64,000 nt of DNA from Bacillota bacterium. Its GTDB lineage: Bacteria; Bacillota; Clostridia; Acetivibrionales; DTU013. The notes beneath the pieces were generated by a model. That model saw only the letters and a list, made by a program, of their open reading frames with translations. It did no database searches and was not told the DNA's origin. Shown here piece by piece: positions 34,555 to 43,434 of the stretch. Position 1 is the stretch's first letter; every line of letters begins with the position of its first letter. The position numbers were made by a program, and so were the translations under genes. The DNA lies in NCBI GenBank assembly GCA_023411645.1, contig JAEYON010000033.1, forward strand, positions 4,090 through 68,089, read 5' to 3'.

Positions 34555-35667
34555 GTGCAGTTGGCGTTTAAGGAAAATACGGCAGAGAATGAGAAGCTCC
34601 TATGGAAACAGATAAGAAATAGAGAGATCGGTTCTTTGTACCTGTTTTACGGACCTGAGGAATACCTTATAAGGAATTATACCGAGCAGATTGAAAAGAC
34701 GCTGCTGTCAAAGGATTTTATATTATTGAACAAGGTTATACTTGAAGGAAAGACAGCGCCATCAGCTATTATCGACAATTGCATGACTTCGCCTGTATTT
34801 TCTGATAAAAAACTGGTTATCGTAAAAAACTCAGGTTTGTTTAAAGGGTCTAAGAAAGCGGATGTATCGCGTAATAGCATAGAGAATACAGAGAGTACAG
34901 AAACGTTGGAGAAAGCGGGCAAGAAGGCGAAGAATGATAATAAAAAGAAAAATGATGAGCTGCCGGATTTGCTGCAGCAGGTACCCGAGCATGTTTGCCT
35001 GATTTTTATCGAGACTGAAATTGATAAACGTCTCAAAATCATTGATCTGATCAAAACAAATGGTTTGATCGTGGAATTTGATTATAAAAAACCGAATGAA
35101 CTGACCGACTGGGTCGTGAAAAGAATGAGAGAGCTAGGTTATGAAACAGATGCGCGTACGGCGGCAATGATTGTAGAATACTGCGAAAGCGGAATGGATG
35201 ATATTCTCAATGAAGTGAGAAAGTTGTGCGCCTACGCTGGAAACAGAGCGAAGGTCACTGAATCAGATGTGGTAAAGGTCTGCACCAAATCAGTAAAAAG
35301 CAGGGTATTCGACCTGACGGATGCGATCGGTGCAAAGCAGACGGCAAAGGCTCTATCACTTCTCAATGATATGGATGTACTGAAGGAACCCATGCCTAAG
35401 ATTATGTACATGATTGCCCGGCAGTTCCGACAGCTTGTTCAGGTCAAGCTGCTAATAGAGGACGGGGCAAATCAGGCCAAGATCGCGTCGCATTTTAAAG
35501 TGCCTGCGTTTATTGCGGGAAAGCTCATAGATCAAGCGAAGCGATATTCAATGGATAAATTGGAGCAGGCGATCGCCACAGGGTTGGAATTGGATCTGGC
35601 CATAAAAACAGGCCAACTGCGTGATAAAGCTGCAGTTGAGCTAATGATAACTTCTTTATCAATATAA
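34555..35667 (+). CDS. holA: DNA polymerase III delta subunit
   Basis: A 370-residue clamp-loader subunit that opens the beta clamp. The N-terminal LYLFYGPEEYLIRNYTEQIE is typical, and the C-terminal helical region (AARQFRQLVQVKLL-like, here IARQFRQLVQ) matches the delta family. A Lys-rich, low-complexity insertion (about 100-137) interrupts the N-terminal domain. The start is GTG at 34555, 5 bases after comEC. The gene ends at a strong bidirectional terminator before rpsT. Confidence 0.9.
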   Translation: MQLAFKENTAENEKLLWKQIRNREIGSLYLFYGPEEYLIRNYTEQIEKTLLSKDFILLNKVILEGKTAPSAIIDNCMTSPVFSDKKLVIVKNSGLFKGSKKADVSRNSIENTESTETLEKAGKKAKNDNKKKNDELPDLLQQVPEHVCLIFIETEIDKRLKIIDLIKTNGLIVEFDYKKPNELTDWVVKRMRELGYETDARTAAMIVEYCESGMDDILNEVRKLCAYAGNRAKVTESDVVKVCTKSVKSRVFDLTDAIGAKQTAKALSLLNDMDVLKEPMPKIMYMIARQFRQLVQVKLLIEDGANQAKIASHFKVPAFIAGKLIDQAKRYSMDKLEQAIATGLELDLAIKTGQLRDKAAVELMITSLSI

Positions 35668-35683
35668 CCGTGTTTAGCTACAT

Positions 35684-35742
35684 AAAACAAAAAGCCCGGC
35701 CACCTGGAATATCCATACGATGCTCGTGCTTTTTCTTGTTTT
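35684..35742. terminator. Bidirectional terminator between holA and rpsT
   Basis: AAAACAAAAAGC (from 35684) pairs with GCTTTTTCTTGTTTT (35728-35742) around a partly paired centre; A and T runs flank both sides. Confidence 0.75.
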
Positions 35743-35779
35743 GTAAATGTTAACAGCTTGCTGATGCGCGGTAATTAAA

Positions 35780-36043
35780 TTACTGTTTAGCGGTGTTCAG
35801 CGCTTTTGCCAACTTTGATTTTCTTCTCGCAGCGGTGTTCTTATGAATAATGTTTTTTGCAGCTGCTTTGTCAATGCTTTTAACAGTAGAGCTTAAAACT
35901 GATGTAGCAGATGAATCCTTTGATTCGATTGCTTCATTGCATTTCTTTATAGCAGTCTTCAAAGCAGACTTTCTCATCGTATTCTTGAGAGTCTTTGACT
36001 TTGTTACTTCTACTCTTTTAATAGCGGACTTGATATTTGGCAA
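35780..36043 (-). CDS. rpsT: 30S ribosomal protein S20
   Basis: An 87-residue basic protein that binds 16S rRNA early in small-subunit assembly. The sequence PNIKSAIKRVEVTKSKTLKN and the C-terminal IIHKNTAARRKSKLAKALN are diagnostic. AGGAGG lies 7 bases before a TTG codon at 36043, giving the usual start M-P-N-I-K; the GTG three codons upstream (36052) overlaps the ribosome site. TTG as start is a known device for limiting S20. It is convergent with holA. Confidence 0.97.
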   Translation of the reverse strand: MPNIKSAIKRVEVTKSKTLKNTMRKSALKTAIKKCNEAIESKDSSATSVLSSTVKSIDKAAAKNIIHKNTAARRKSKLAKALNTAKQ

Positions 36044-36170
36044 ACCTTTCACCTCCTGCGATTTTATTGTCTATATTGACATCGAATATTCTACCATGAA
36101 CAATTTTAAAATGCAAGGATGAATGTGGCGTAGATCTGAAAATCAAGCATGTTGGGTATATTGATACATA

Positions 36171-36199
36171 TTTAATTCAATTTACAATTCATGTATAAT
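36171..36199 (+). promoter_or_regulatory. Putative promoter of the methyltransferase gene
   Basis: TTTAAT (36171-36176) and TATAAT (36194-36199) with a 17-base spacer. The -10 covers the upstream in-frame ATG at 36191, which supports the later start at 36278. Confidence 0.45.
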
Positions 36200-36277
36200 A
36201 ATAATAAAGCATCGAAGCCACGCTGCCGGGTAAAAAAAGGTGTTCTGTGCAGTGGTTTTCTTAAGTCAGGAGCATAT

Positions 36278-36838
36278 ATGATTAATGTTGAAATAAATAA
36301 AATAGAATTGAAATTTTTGACCTCAAACAAGGTATTTTCACCAATGTCGATTGATAAGGGAACTATGGCAATGCTGACATTGGCCGATATTAAAAGCCAT
36401 GATAAGGTTCTGGATCTGGGATGTGGATACGGTGTAGTTGGGATTTATTCATCAAAAATTGTCGGGCCCCAAAATGTGGTTATGATTGATATAGATGATG
36501 AAGCAATACGATTAGCAAAGGAAAATGTCATTCTAAATGAGGCTGAGGGAGTAAAGATTATACAAAGTGAAGGGTTTCGAAATCTTAATGAAAAGGGTTT
36601 CACTATTATTTTGACAAACCCTCCATATCATGAAGATTTTTCTGTGCCGAAGGAATTCATCGAAAAAGGGTTTAATCGTTTACAGGTAGGTGGCCGATTT
36701 ATGATGGTTACTAAAAGAAAGGAATGGTATAAAAATAAATTAGATTCAATATTCGGCGGATGTAAAATTTTTGAAGTTGGTGGGTATTTTGTCTTTAGCG
36801 CTGAAAAAAGAAGTGAAAAATACGCAAAGGCGAAATAA
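36278..36838 (+). CDS. Class I SAM-dependent methyltransferase (RsmC/MTS-like)
   Basis: A 186-residue Rossmann methyltransferase. Motif I is VLDLGCGYGVVGIY (about 44-57), the acidic loop is MIDIDDEAIRLAKEN, and the catalytic NPPYHEDF marks the family that methylates an amino group of guanine or adenine in rRNA (RsmC-like) or protein Gln. CAGGAGC 6-8 bases before the ATG at 36278 fixes the start. The gene is visibly richer in A and T than its neighbours and sits between rpsT and gpr, which are normally adjacent, so it may have been inserted. Confidence 0.82.
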   Translation: MINVEINKIELKFLTSNKVFSPMSIDKGTMAMLTLADIKSHDKVLDLGCGYGVVGIYSSKIVGPQNVVMIDIDDEAIRLAKENVILNEAEGVKIIQSEGFRNLNEKGFTIILTNPPYHEDFSVPKEFIEKGFNRLQVGGRFMMVTKRKEWYKNKLDSIFGGCKIFEVGGYFVFSAEKRSEKYAKAK

Positions 36839-36882
36839 GAACTAACATTCATTGGTGCTTGACACAGATGAGAGCTTCACTA

Positions 36883-36911
36883 TTGACAAACAAGCTGTTT
36901 TCTCCTATCAT
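36883..36911 (+). promoter_or_regulatory. Promoter of the Rrf2 regulator gene
   Basis: TTGACA (36883-36888), 17 bases, TATCAT (36906-36911): near-consensus vegetative promoter. Confidence 0.7.
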
Positions 36912-36972
36912 TTAATAATACATACAATTAATATATGAAAACAATATTGTCATGTGAAATGAGGCTATATAT

Positions 36973-37419
36973 ATGAGAATTTCAGCAAAGGGAAGATATG
37001 CGCTTGCTGCTGTTATAAGCATGGCGCAGCAATATAATAATGGTGAGCATATCACAGTGATCAGCATTTCTGAAAAGCTTGGCATATCCAAAATATACCT
37101 GGAACAGGTCTTTTCACTGCTAAAACGCGGCAAGATCGTCAACTCAATAAAAGGGGCTCAGGGCGGATATCAGCTAACGCGAGCTCCGGGACAGATAACC
37201 GTGCTGGATGTGTTGTCCTCGGTGGAGACATCTCTGTTTGAAAAAGCGGAAGAAACGGTTATGGCTAAGGCGCCTGAAATTGAAGAAGCCATGCGATCCT
37301 GTGCATTTGATGTTCTGGACAAAGCAGTAAAGCAGACCTTGGGTAGGATTACGCTCGAAGGGCTGGCCGCAGAGGCGGAGAAGCATAAGGGCGGCGACAC
37401 GATGATGTTCTATATATAG
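36973..37419 (+). CDS. Rrf2-family transcriptional regulator
   Basis: A 148-residue winged-helix regulator: MRISAKGRYALAAVISMAQ at the start, a helix-turn-helix at about 29-50 (ISEKLGISKIYLEQVFSLL) and the Rrf2 wing GAQGGYQLTRAPGQIT. Members such as IscR and CymR sense Fe-S clusters or cysteine metabolism. Only one Cys (about residue 112) is present, so the three-Cys Fe-S site of IscR is absent. It has its own promoter. Target unknown; no iscS/iscU or cysteine genes lie nearby. Confidence 0.9.
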   Translation: MRISAKGRYALAAVISMAQQYNNGEHITVISISEKLGISKIYLEQVFSLLKRGKIVNSIKGAQGGYQLTRAPGQITVLDVLSSVETSLFEKAEETVMAKAPEIEEAMRSCAFDVLDKAVKQTLGRITLEGLAAEAEKHKGGDTMMFYI

Positions 37420-37687
37420 ACCAAATGTTTTAACTATAGCGACTGCTGTTTCAATTTATCGTCGTATTATTCCAGCCTTTCACTTGTTATATTGGCAAGT
37501 CTTCTTCTCACATGTTTTTTTGCATAGCCTTTCACTCGTTATTTCAAAGGTCTTTTCACTTATTTTTTAAGCATGATTGTGGAAAGCTATAAGAACCACA
37601 ATACGATTGCACTGCACCAAGTCGCTAAGCTTGTTGCGGCGAAATCAATACATTAAGCATGCACAGAAAAGAAAGAGAGAGGATAAG
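37420..37687. other. Intergenic region with short imperfect direct repeats
   Basis: No gene is seen in these 268 bases. AGCCTTTCACTTGTTAT (37474-37490) recurs as AGCCTTTCACTCGTTAT (37526-37542), 52 bases apart, with a third partial copy CTTTTCACTTATTTT near 37552. Meaning unknown. Confidence 0.5.
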
Positions 37688-38689
37688 ATGGCTGGATTGA
37701 AGAGCGTAAGGACAGATTTGACGCTGGAAGCTCATGAGCTGCTGCGGGAGCAAGCTGTAAAGGAAAAAAATGAGCAGCAGAGCATCCCCGGCATCAGGCT
37801 GGAGAATGCGGGAAACGACGAAATTAAAATCACCAGAGTTGTAGTGGAGACGCCTGCCGGAGAAAAGGCAATCGGCAAGCCCATGGGAAACTATGTCACG
37901 CTGGAGATCCCAGGGCTGAGGGACAATGATCAGGAGCTGTATGAGAACACCTGTAAGGCTCTGGGGCAGGAATTGGCAGGCATATTGAAGCTGGGTGACA
38001 AGACAATGACGCTGGTCGTCGGCTTGGGCAACTGGAACGTGACGCCGGACGCGCTGGGACCGAAGGTGGTTTCGAGCATGATGGTCACCAGACATCTGCT
38101 TGAGTATCTGCCGGAACAGGTGGACGAAGGAGTAAGGCCGGTGTGCGCAGTAGCGCCCGGCGTGCTTGGGATCACAGGAATCGAGACAGGTGAGATCATC
38201 CGGGGAATTGTTGAGCGGATTAGGCCGGACTATGTGATCGCCATCGATGCCCTTGCGTCACGGAAGATGGAGCGTGTCAACACAACTATCCAGATTGCCG
38301 ATACCGGCATTTCGCCGGGATCAGGTGTTGGAAACAAAAGAATGGAGCTGTCCAAGGCTACGCTCGGGATTCCGGTTATAGCGATCGGCGTGCCGACAGT
38401 TGTTGATGCTGCTACGATGGCAAACGACACCATCGACCTTGTCCTAGACAGTATGATCGAGCAGGCACCTCAGGGAACTGAGTTCTACAACATGATGAAG
38501 AGTATTGACAGGGATGAAAAATACAATATGATCAAGGAGGTTCTGGAGCCTTATATAGGCAATCTGATAGTCACGCCAAAAGAAATTGACGAAGTGGTAA
38601 AGAAGGTTGCCAAGGTTATCGCCAACGGCCTGAATATTGCGCTGCATCAGGGGATCACGCTCAATGATGTGAACAGGTATGTGAATTGA
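37688..38689 (+). CDS. gpr: Spore germination protease GPR
   Basis: A 333-residue aspartic-type protease that degrades small acid-soluble spore proteins at germination. It is made as a zymogen; the N-terminal SVRTDLTLEAHELL holds the propeptide region. The family core includes LGNWNVTPDALGPKVV, APGVLGITGIET and IDALASRKMERVNTTIQI. GAGAGG precedes the ATG at 37688; the open frame extends upstream to 37577 without a ribosome site. Its presence shows that the organism forms endospores. It lies in the holA-rpsT-gpr neighbourhood; spoIIP, often next, is replaced here by an M50-type gene. Confidence 0.95.
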   Translation: MAGLKSVRTDLTLEAHELLREQAVKEKNEQQSIPGIRLENAGNDEIKITRVVVETPAGEKAIGKPMGNYVTLEIPGLRDNDQELYENTCKALGQELAGILKLGDKTMTLVVGLGNWNVTPDALGPKVVSSMMVTRHLLEYLPEQVDEGVRPVCAVAPGVLGITGIETGEIIRGIVERIRPDYVIAIDALASRKMERVNTTIQIADTGISPGSGVGNKRMELSKATLGIPVIAIGVPTVVDAATMANDTIDLVLDSMIEQAPQGTEFYNMMKSIDRDEKYNMIKEVLEPYIGNLIVTPKEIDEVVKKVAKVIANGLNIALHQGITLNDVNRYVN

Positions 38690-38814
38690 TCAAACCATTG
38701 TTAAGGGTCAATGGCACCCAGGGTGATGAATTGGCCGGATCCATGAGAAAGCCTTTCTTTTGACCTGAAAATAACGTATAATTTATGAAGGGTTTTAATG
38801 ATGGGGGTCTTACA

Positions 38815-39555
38815 ATGAAACAACAGGGTAGATACGTGATCATCCTCATTGCGATGATTGCACTATGGAACACGATTGTGATCAAGCCATTAAAGATATT
38901 TGCCGTATTTCTTCATGAGATGGGCCATTCATTAATGGCTGTCATATTTGGAAATGGGATAAAAGGTTTCAGGATTAATCTGGATGAGAGCGGATATGCG
39001 CTGACACTCCCCAAGAGTGAGTTTTCGGCCTTTATGATAGCCAATGGCGGCTATCTGGGCAGTGTGTTGTTCGCGCTTCTGATCCTCGGCCTGAAAAGAA
39101 CCGCTTTTAAAAAGTATATTCTCGGTGGGTCTGCGATCCTGCTGCTGGGGGTCTCAATAGCATACGGACACTCAGTATTTACCATCATTTATGCAGCAAT
39201 ATTTGCAGGCATCATTCTGTTGCTCTACATGCTGCGAAACGACAAGGTAAACGACTGGGTCATTGACATTATTGGGATATGCAGCGCCGCCTATGCGGTA
39301 TACGACACCTTTGTGGACACGATTCTGCTTCAGATCAATCTGCGTCTTCAATGGTTCCGCGGGTGGAAACCGGTACAACCTCTGACGGACGCGGTACAGC
39401 TTCAGAAAATGACTGGAATTCCGGCGGTGGTATGGGGGATTATCTGGTTTTCGATTGCCTGTATCGCCCTATATTCAATGGTTCTTGGCACAAAGAAGTC
39501 CGCTCGGTCAAGAAAGCCGGTATCAGGTGCAAAAGGAAAGAAACAATCGGTATAA
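38815..39555 (+). CDS. M50B-type integral membrane metalloprotease-like protein
   Basis: A 246-residue polytopic protein with the zinc motif H-E-x-x-H in FLHEMGHSLMAVIFG (about 34-38) within the first membrane helices, as in the M50B peptidase-like family. Six or so helices follow. The third zinc ligand is not certain. GGGGGTC precedes the ATG at 38815; an in-frame ATG at 38785 lacks a ribosome site. Family members may cut membrane proteins within the bilayer; no substrate is known. It lies between gpr and ligA. Confidence 0.75.
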   Translation: MKQQGRYVIILIAMIALWNTIVIKPLKIFAVFLHEMGHSLMAVIFGNGIKGFRINLDESGYALTLPKSEFSAFMIANGGYLGSVLFALLILGLKRTAFKKYILGGSAILLLGVSIAYGHSVFTIIYAAIFAGIILLLYMLRNDKVNDWVIDIIGICSAAYAVYDTFVDTILLQINLRLQWFRGWKPVQPLTDAVQLQKMTGIPAVVWGIIWFSIACIALYSMVLGTKKSARSRKPVSGAKGKKQSV

Positions 39556-39663
39556 ATTATGTTGAATATAGACACGGACAGATTTATTATTCTGAATGAA
39601 ATCTGGCTAATGTAAGAGAGATAGACTAAGACAGGTTAAGTATGATAAAAATGGAGTGTATCT

Positions 39664-41622
39664 ATGGATAAAAGCAAGAAGATTGAAGAGCTTGTCTCAA
39701 AATTAAACAAGGCTTCCGAGGTCTATTATAACGGGCAGGAAGAAATTATGTCCAACTTTGAGTGGGATGCCATGTATGATGAATTGGCGTCTTTGGAAGC
39801 TGAAACAGGATATATTCTGCCTGACAGTCCGACTCAAAGAGTAGGATTTCAAGAGAATAACGGAGAAAAAGAGCCGCACGAATTTCCTACTCTTTCATTG
39901 GCTAAAACCAAAAAGGTTGCAGATCTGCAGAAATGGGCGGAGAACAGACCTGTCTGGGTCACCTGGAAGCTTGACGGTTCAACACTGGTGTTAACCTACG
40001 ACAACGGAAAGCTCACTAAAATTCTTACTAGAGGTACTGGCGAGATCGGAACCAATATTACATTTTTGAAAAGCGCTATAAAGGGATTTCCGATATCAAT
40101 TAGCTACAAAGGACATATGGTAGTCCGCGGCGAGGCGACGATCTCATATAAGGATTTTGAGCTGATCAACGATACCATTGAGGATGATAACGGGAAGTAT
40201 GCAAACCCTCGTAATCTGGCAGCAGGCTCGCTTAACCTTGACGATCCCGAAAAGGTAAAGGAAAGACACATTCGTTTCAATGCGTTCACTCTTGTTCATA
40301 TCGATGACGACATCAAATCCTGGGGAGATAGGATGGACTATCTCCAAAAACTCGGATTTGCCGCAATAGACAGAGAGCTTGCAACAGCAGACAATCTCCC
40401 GGAAATTATTAATAAATGGACAAAAAAGGTTGAAAACGGTGAGATGGATATTCCCGTTGACGGGCTTGTTATTTGCTTTGACGATACCGAATATGCAGCT
40501 ACGGGCAGTATTACCGCTCACCATGCCACGAGAGCGGGCCTGGCTTTCAAGTGGCAGGACGAATCGGCACAAACCGAGCTTGAGTATATAGAATGGTCCT
40601 GTGCCGTTTCTACAATATCACCTATTGCTGTATTCAAGCCGGTTAAGCTGGAGGGAACAACCGTAACAAGGGCGTCTCTTTGCAATATCAGCGAAATGGA
40701 GCGTCTTGGTATAGGGAGAACGAATACCGTCCTTGAGGTCATCAAAAGCAATAAAATCATACCGAAAGTGATTTCTGTAAAGAAGACTGAGGGCGTGTTT
40801 GAAATACCAAAGGAATGTCCGGTATGTCATGCTGAGACTGAAATAAGAATCAGTCCAAGCAATACAAAAACGCTGCATTGTATCAATCCAGATTGCACGG
40901 CAAAGCATGTAAAGAAATTTACGCGTTTCGCCAGTAAATCAGGCATGGATATTGACGGTCTATCCATACAGACGATACTGAAGTTTATCAATAAAGGCTA
41001 TATTTCAAAATTTGCCGACATCTATCACATCAGAGATCATATGGACGAAATCATGAAAATGGAAGGCTTCGGCGAGAAATCCTATAGAAATATGATAAAT
41101 GCAATAGAGAAGAGCAGAAAGGTGCATCCTGTCAACTTTATCTATTCGCTGTGCATTCCCATGATCGGTACAGATGCAGGGAAGAAGATTGTCGGAGCAG
41201 TCGGATTTGATGGATTTGTCAGCAGACTATCAGGTGGGGTAGGGTTTGATGATATTGATGGGATTGGGCCGGAAAAGTCAAACTCCATCATTGAATGGTA
41301 TCAAACCTCGGATAACAAGTCAGTGTTTGAAGCATTACTCAAAGAGGTCTCGATCGAAAAGGTCGAAATAAATGCTTCTTCCGCGGGCAAATGCTCGGGG
41401 CTTACCTTCGTTATCACAGGCGATGTTAATAAATATAAAAACCGTGATGAATTTACAGCTTATGTTGAAAGCCAGAACGGATCTGTTACAGGTTCTGTGT
41501 CAAAGAAGACAAGCTACCTGGTAAACAACGACATTGAGTCCGATTCATCAAAGAACAAAAAAGCCAAAGAACTCGGTATCCCTATCATTTCTGAGGATCA
41601 ATTTATTGAAATGTTTGGATAG
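39664..41622 (+). CDS. ligA: NAD+-dependent DNA ligase, divergent
   Basis: A 652-residue ligase with all LigA domains in order: Ia, adenylation domain with nucleophile Lys102 in TWKLDGST, OB fold, a four-Cys zinc finger (CPVCHAETE then CINPDC, about 394-416), helix-hairpin-helix (about 430-575) and C-terminal BRCT (about 580-650). It is clearly divergent: the usual motif RGDGxxGE is RGTGEIGT and the sequence around the Lys differs from typical LigA. It could be a second, accessory ligase besides a standard LigA elsewhere. It is flanked by a strong terminator. Confidence 0.88.
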   Translation: MDKSKKIEELVSKLNKASEVYYNGQEEIMSNFEWDAMYDELASLEAETGYILPDSPTQRVGFQENNGEKEPHEFPTLSLAKTKKVADLQKWAENRPVWVTWKLDGSTLVLTYDNGKLTKILTRGTGEIGTNITFLKSAIKGFPISISYKGHMVVRGEATISYKDFELINDTIEDDNGKYANPRNLAAGSLNLDDPEKVKERHIRFNAFTLVHIDDDIKSWGDRMDYLQKLGFAAIDRELATADNLPEIINKWTKKVENGEMDIPVDGLVICFDDTEYAATGSITAHHATRAGLAFKWQDESAQTELEYIEWSCAVSTISPIAVFKPVKLEGTTVTRASLCNISEMERLGIGRTNTVLEVIKSNKIIPKVISVKKTEGVFEIPKECPVCHAETEIRISPSNTKTLHCINPDCTAKHVKKFTRFASKSGMDIDGLSIQTILKFINKGYISKFADIYHIRDHMDEIMKMEGFGEKSYRNMINAIEKSRKVHPVNFIYSLCIPMIGTDAGKKIVGAVGFDGFVSRLSGGVGFDDIDGIGPEKSNSIIEWYQTSDNKSVFEALLKEVSIEKVEINASSAGKCSGLTFVITGDVNKYKNRDEFTAYVESQNGSVTGSVSKKTSYLVNNDIESDSSKNKKAKELGIPIISEDQFIEMFG

Positions 41623-41628
41623 ATGTAA

Positions 41629-41657
41629 GAAGCTGTGTGGTAAAGCTACACAGCTTC
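41629..41657. terminator. Bidirectional terminator overlapping the glnS 3' end
   Basis: GAAGCTGTGT (41629-41638) pairs perfectly with ACACAGCTTC (41648-41657) around a 9-base loop. The right arm lies in the last codons and stop of glnS; a short T-rich tract follows. Confidence 0.8.
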
Positions 41658-43346
41658 TTTCTTAATTTCCTTGCTCCAGGAATCCTTGAGTCCTACGGTT
41701 CTGTTGAACACCAGCTTCTCAGGAGTTGAATCCAGATCGGTGCAGAAGTAGCCCATGCGAAGGAACTGGTAATGATCGCCCGGTTTTGTGGAGGCAAGGC
41801 TCGGTTCCAGCTTGCTGTCAGTAAGCACCTCAAGGGATGTTGGGTTGAGGATGGCGTGCAGGTCTTCGGCAGCGCCGGGATCCGCCTCCGTGAAGAGGTG
41901 GTCGTACAGACGAACCTCGGCGTCGAGCGCATGAGAGGCTGATACCCAGTGCAGTGTTCCTTTGACCTTACGTCCATCCGGCGAGTTGCCGCCCCTTGAT
42001 GCAGGATCATAAGTACAATGCAGTTCGGTTATTTCTCCTGATTCATCTTTGACGATACGCTCACATTTAATGAAATATGAGTTTTTTAACCGAACCTCAT
42101 TGCCGGGGTAGAGCCTGAAGTATTTTTTCGGAGGATTTTCCATGAAATCATCCTGTTCAATGTAAAGCTCGCGGGAGAAAGGCACCTTCCTTGTTCCCAT
42201 GTCCGGGTTTTCCGGGTTGTTTTCAACATCGAACCATTCCACCTGATCTTCTGGATAATTATCGATAATGACCTTCAACGGGCGCAGAACAGCCATTATT
42301 CTAGGTGCGCTTGCATTCATATCTTCACGGGCACAGTGCTCCAGTAGCGCATAATCCACCATGCTGTTTGTTTTGGCAACACCGATCCGATCACAGAAAT
42401 CCCTTATGGCAGCGGGCGTATAACCTCTTCTTCTCAGACCGGAAAGAGTGGGCATCCTGGGATCATCCCAACCTGACACGATCTTTTCGTTGACCAGCTG
42501 CAGCAGCTTTCTCTTGCTCATCATGGTATATGCAAGGTTCAAACGAGCAAACTCGATCTGACGTGGCCTTGCATCGAGGCCTGCATTGTCCACAACCCAA
42601 TCGTACAGCGGCCTGTGGTCCTCATATTCAAGTGAACAGAGGGAATGTGTGATATTTTCGATCATATCTTCTATAGGGTGTGCAAAGTCATACATGGGAT
42701 AAATGCACCATTTGTCGCCGATACGGTAATGCTCTACCCGCATGATGCGGTATATGACAGGATCTCTCATGTTGATATTCGGCGAGGCCATATCGATCTT
42801 TGCACGGAGCACTCTGGAGCCCTCGTCAAATTCACCGGCCTTCATCCTTTCAAGCAGATCCAGATTTTCTTCTACAGAACGGTTCCTGTAAGGGCTTTCT
42901 TTACCGGGCTCCGTAAGGGTGCCTCTGTACTGCCGGATTTCCTCGGCGCTAAGGTCACATACATAGGCAAGGCCGTTTTTGATTAACCTTACGGCACATT
43001 CATACATCACGTCAAAATAGTCGGAGGCATAATATAGAGCGTCCCACTGGAATCCAAGCCATTTGATGTCCTCCTGCATGGATAGGGCATATTCTACATT
43101 TTCCTTAATGGGGTTGGTGTCGTCGTAACGGAGGTTACAGCGGCCGTTAAATTTCTGAGCGGTTAAAAAGTCGATGCAAAGCGCCTTTGCATGTCCAATG
43201 TGCAGGTAACCGTTGGGCTCCGGGGGGAAACGCGTAATGATGGCGTTCTTGTCAACCTTTCCGTTTAAGATGTCTTCATTTATGAAGTCATAGATAAAAT
43301 TTGAACTGATATCCGCTGTTGCATTGTTTATTGATTTGTCAGACAT
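41646..43346 (-). CDS. glnS: Glutaminyl-tRNA synthetase
   Basis: A 566-residue class I synthetase charging tRNA-Gln. The HIGH motif appears as YLHIGHAKALCIDF (about 47-60) and KMSKS as MMSKRKLLQLV. RFPPEPNGY and the C-terminal two-barrel anticodon domain (WVSASHALDAEVRLYDHLF) are typical. GGAGG lies 6 bases before the ATG at 43346; the longer frame starting at 43376 is not supported. It is followed downstream by the terminator shared with ligA and lies 88 bases after gltX on the same strand. Confidence 0.96.
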   Translation of the reverse strand: MSDKSINNATADISSNFIYDFINEDILNGKVDKNAIITRFPPEPNGYLHIGHAKALCIDFLTAQKFNGRCNLRYDDTNPIKENVEYALSMQEDIKWLGFQWDALYYASDYFDVMYECAVRLIKNGLAYVCDLSAEEIRQYRGTLTEPGKESPYRNRSVEENLDLLERMKAGEFDEGSRVLRAKIDMASPNINMRDPVIYRIMRVEHYRIGDKWCIYPMYDFAHPIEDMIENITHSLCSLEYEDHRPLYDWVVDNAGLDARPRQIEFARLNLAYTMMSKRKLLQLVNEKIVSGWDDPRMPTLSGLRRRGYTPAAIRDFCDRIGVAKTNSMVDYALLEHCAREDMNASAPRIMAVLRPLKVIIDNYPEDQVEWFDVENNPENPDMGTRKVPFSRELYIEQDDFMENPPKKYFRLYPGNEVRLKNSYFIKCERIVKDESGEITELHCTYDPASRGGNSPDGRKVKGTLHWVSASHALDAEVRLYDHLFTEADPGAAEDLHAILNPTSLEVLTDSKLEPSLASTKPGDHYQFLRMGYFCTDLDSTPEKLVFNRTVGLKDSWSKEIKKEAV

Positions 43347-43434
43347 GTTCATCCTCCGCTTAATTTTCTGTTCCAATCTATTTTCTGGTGCTTTTTTATG
43401 CTCTCTTTACGCTTTTCCATGCTATTTGAATAAG

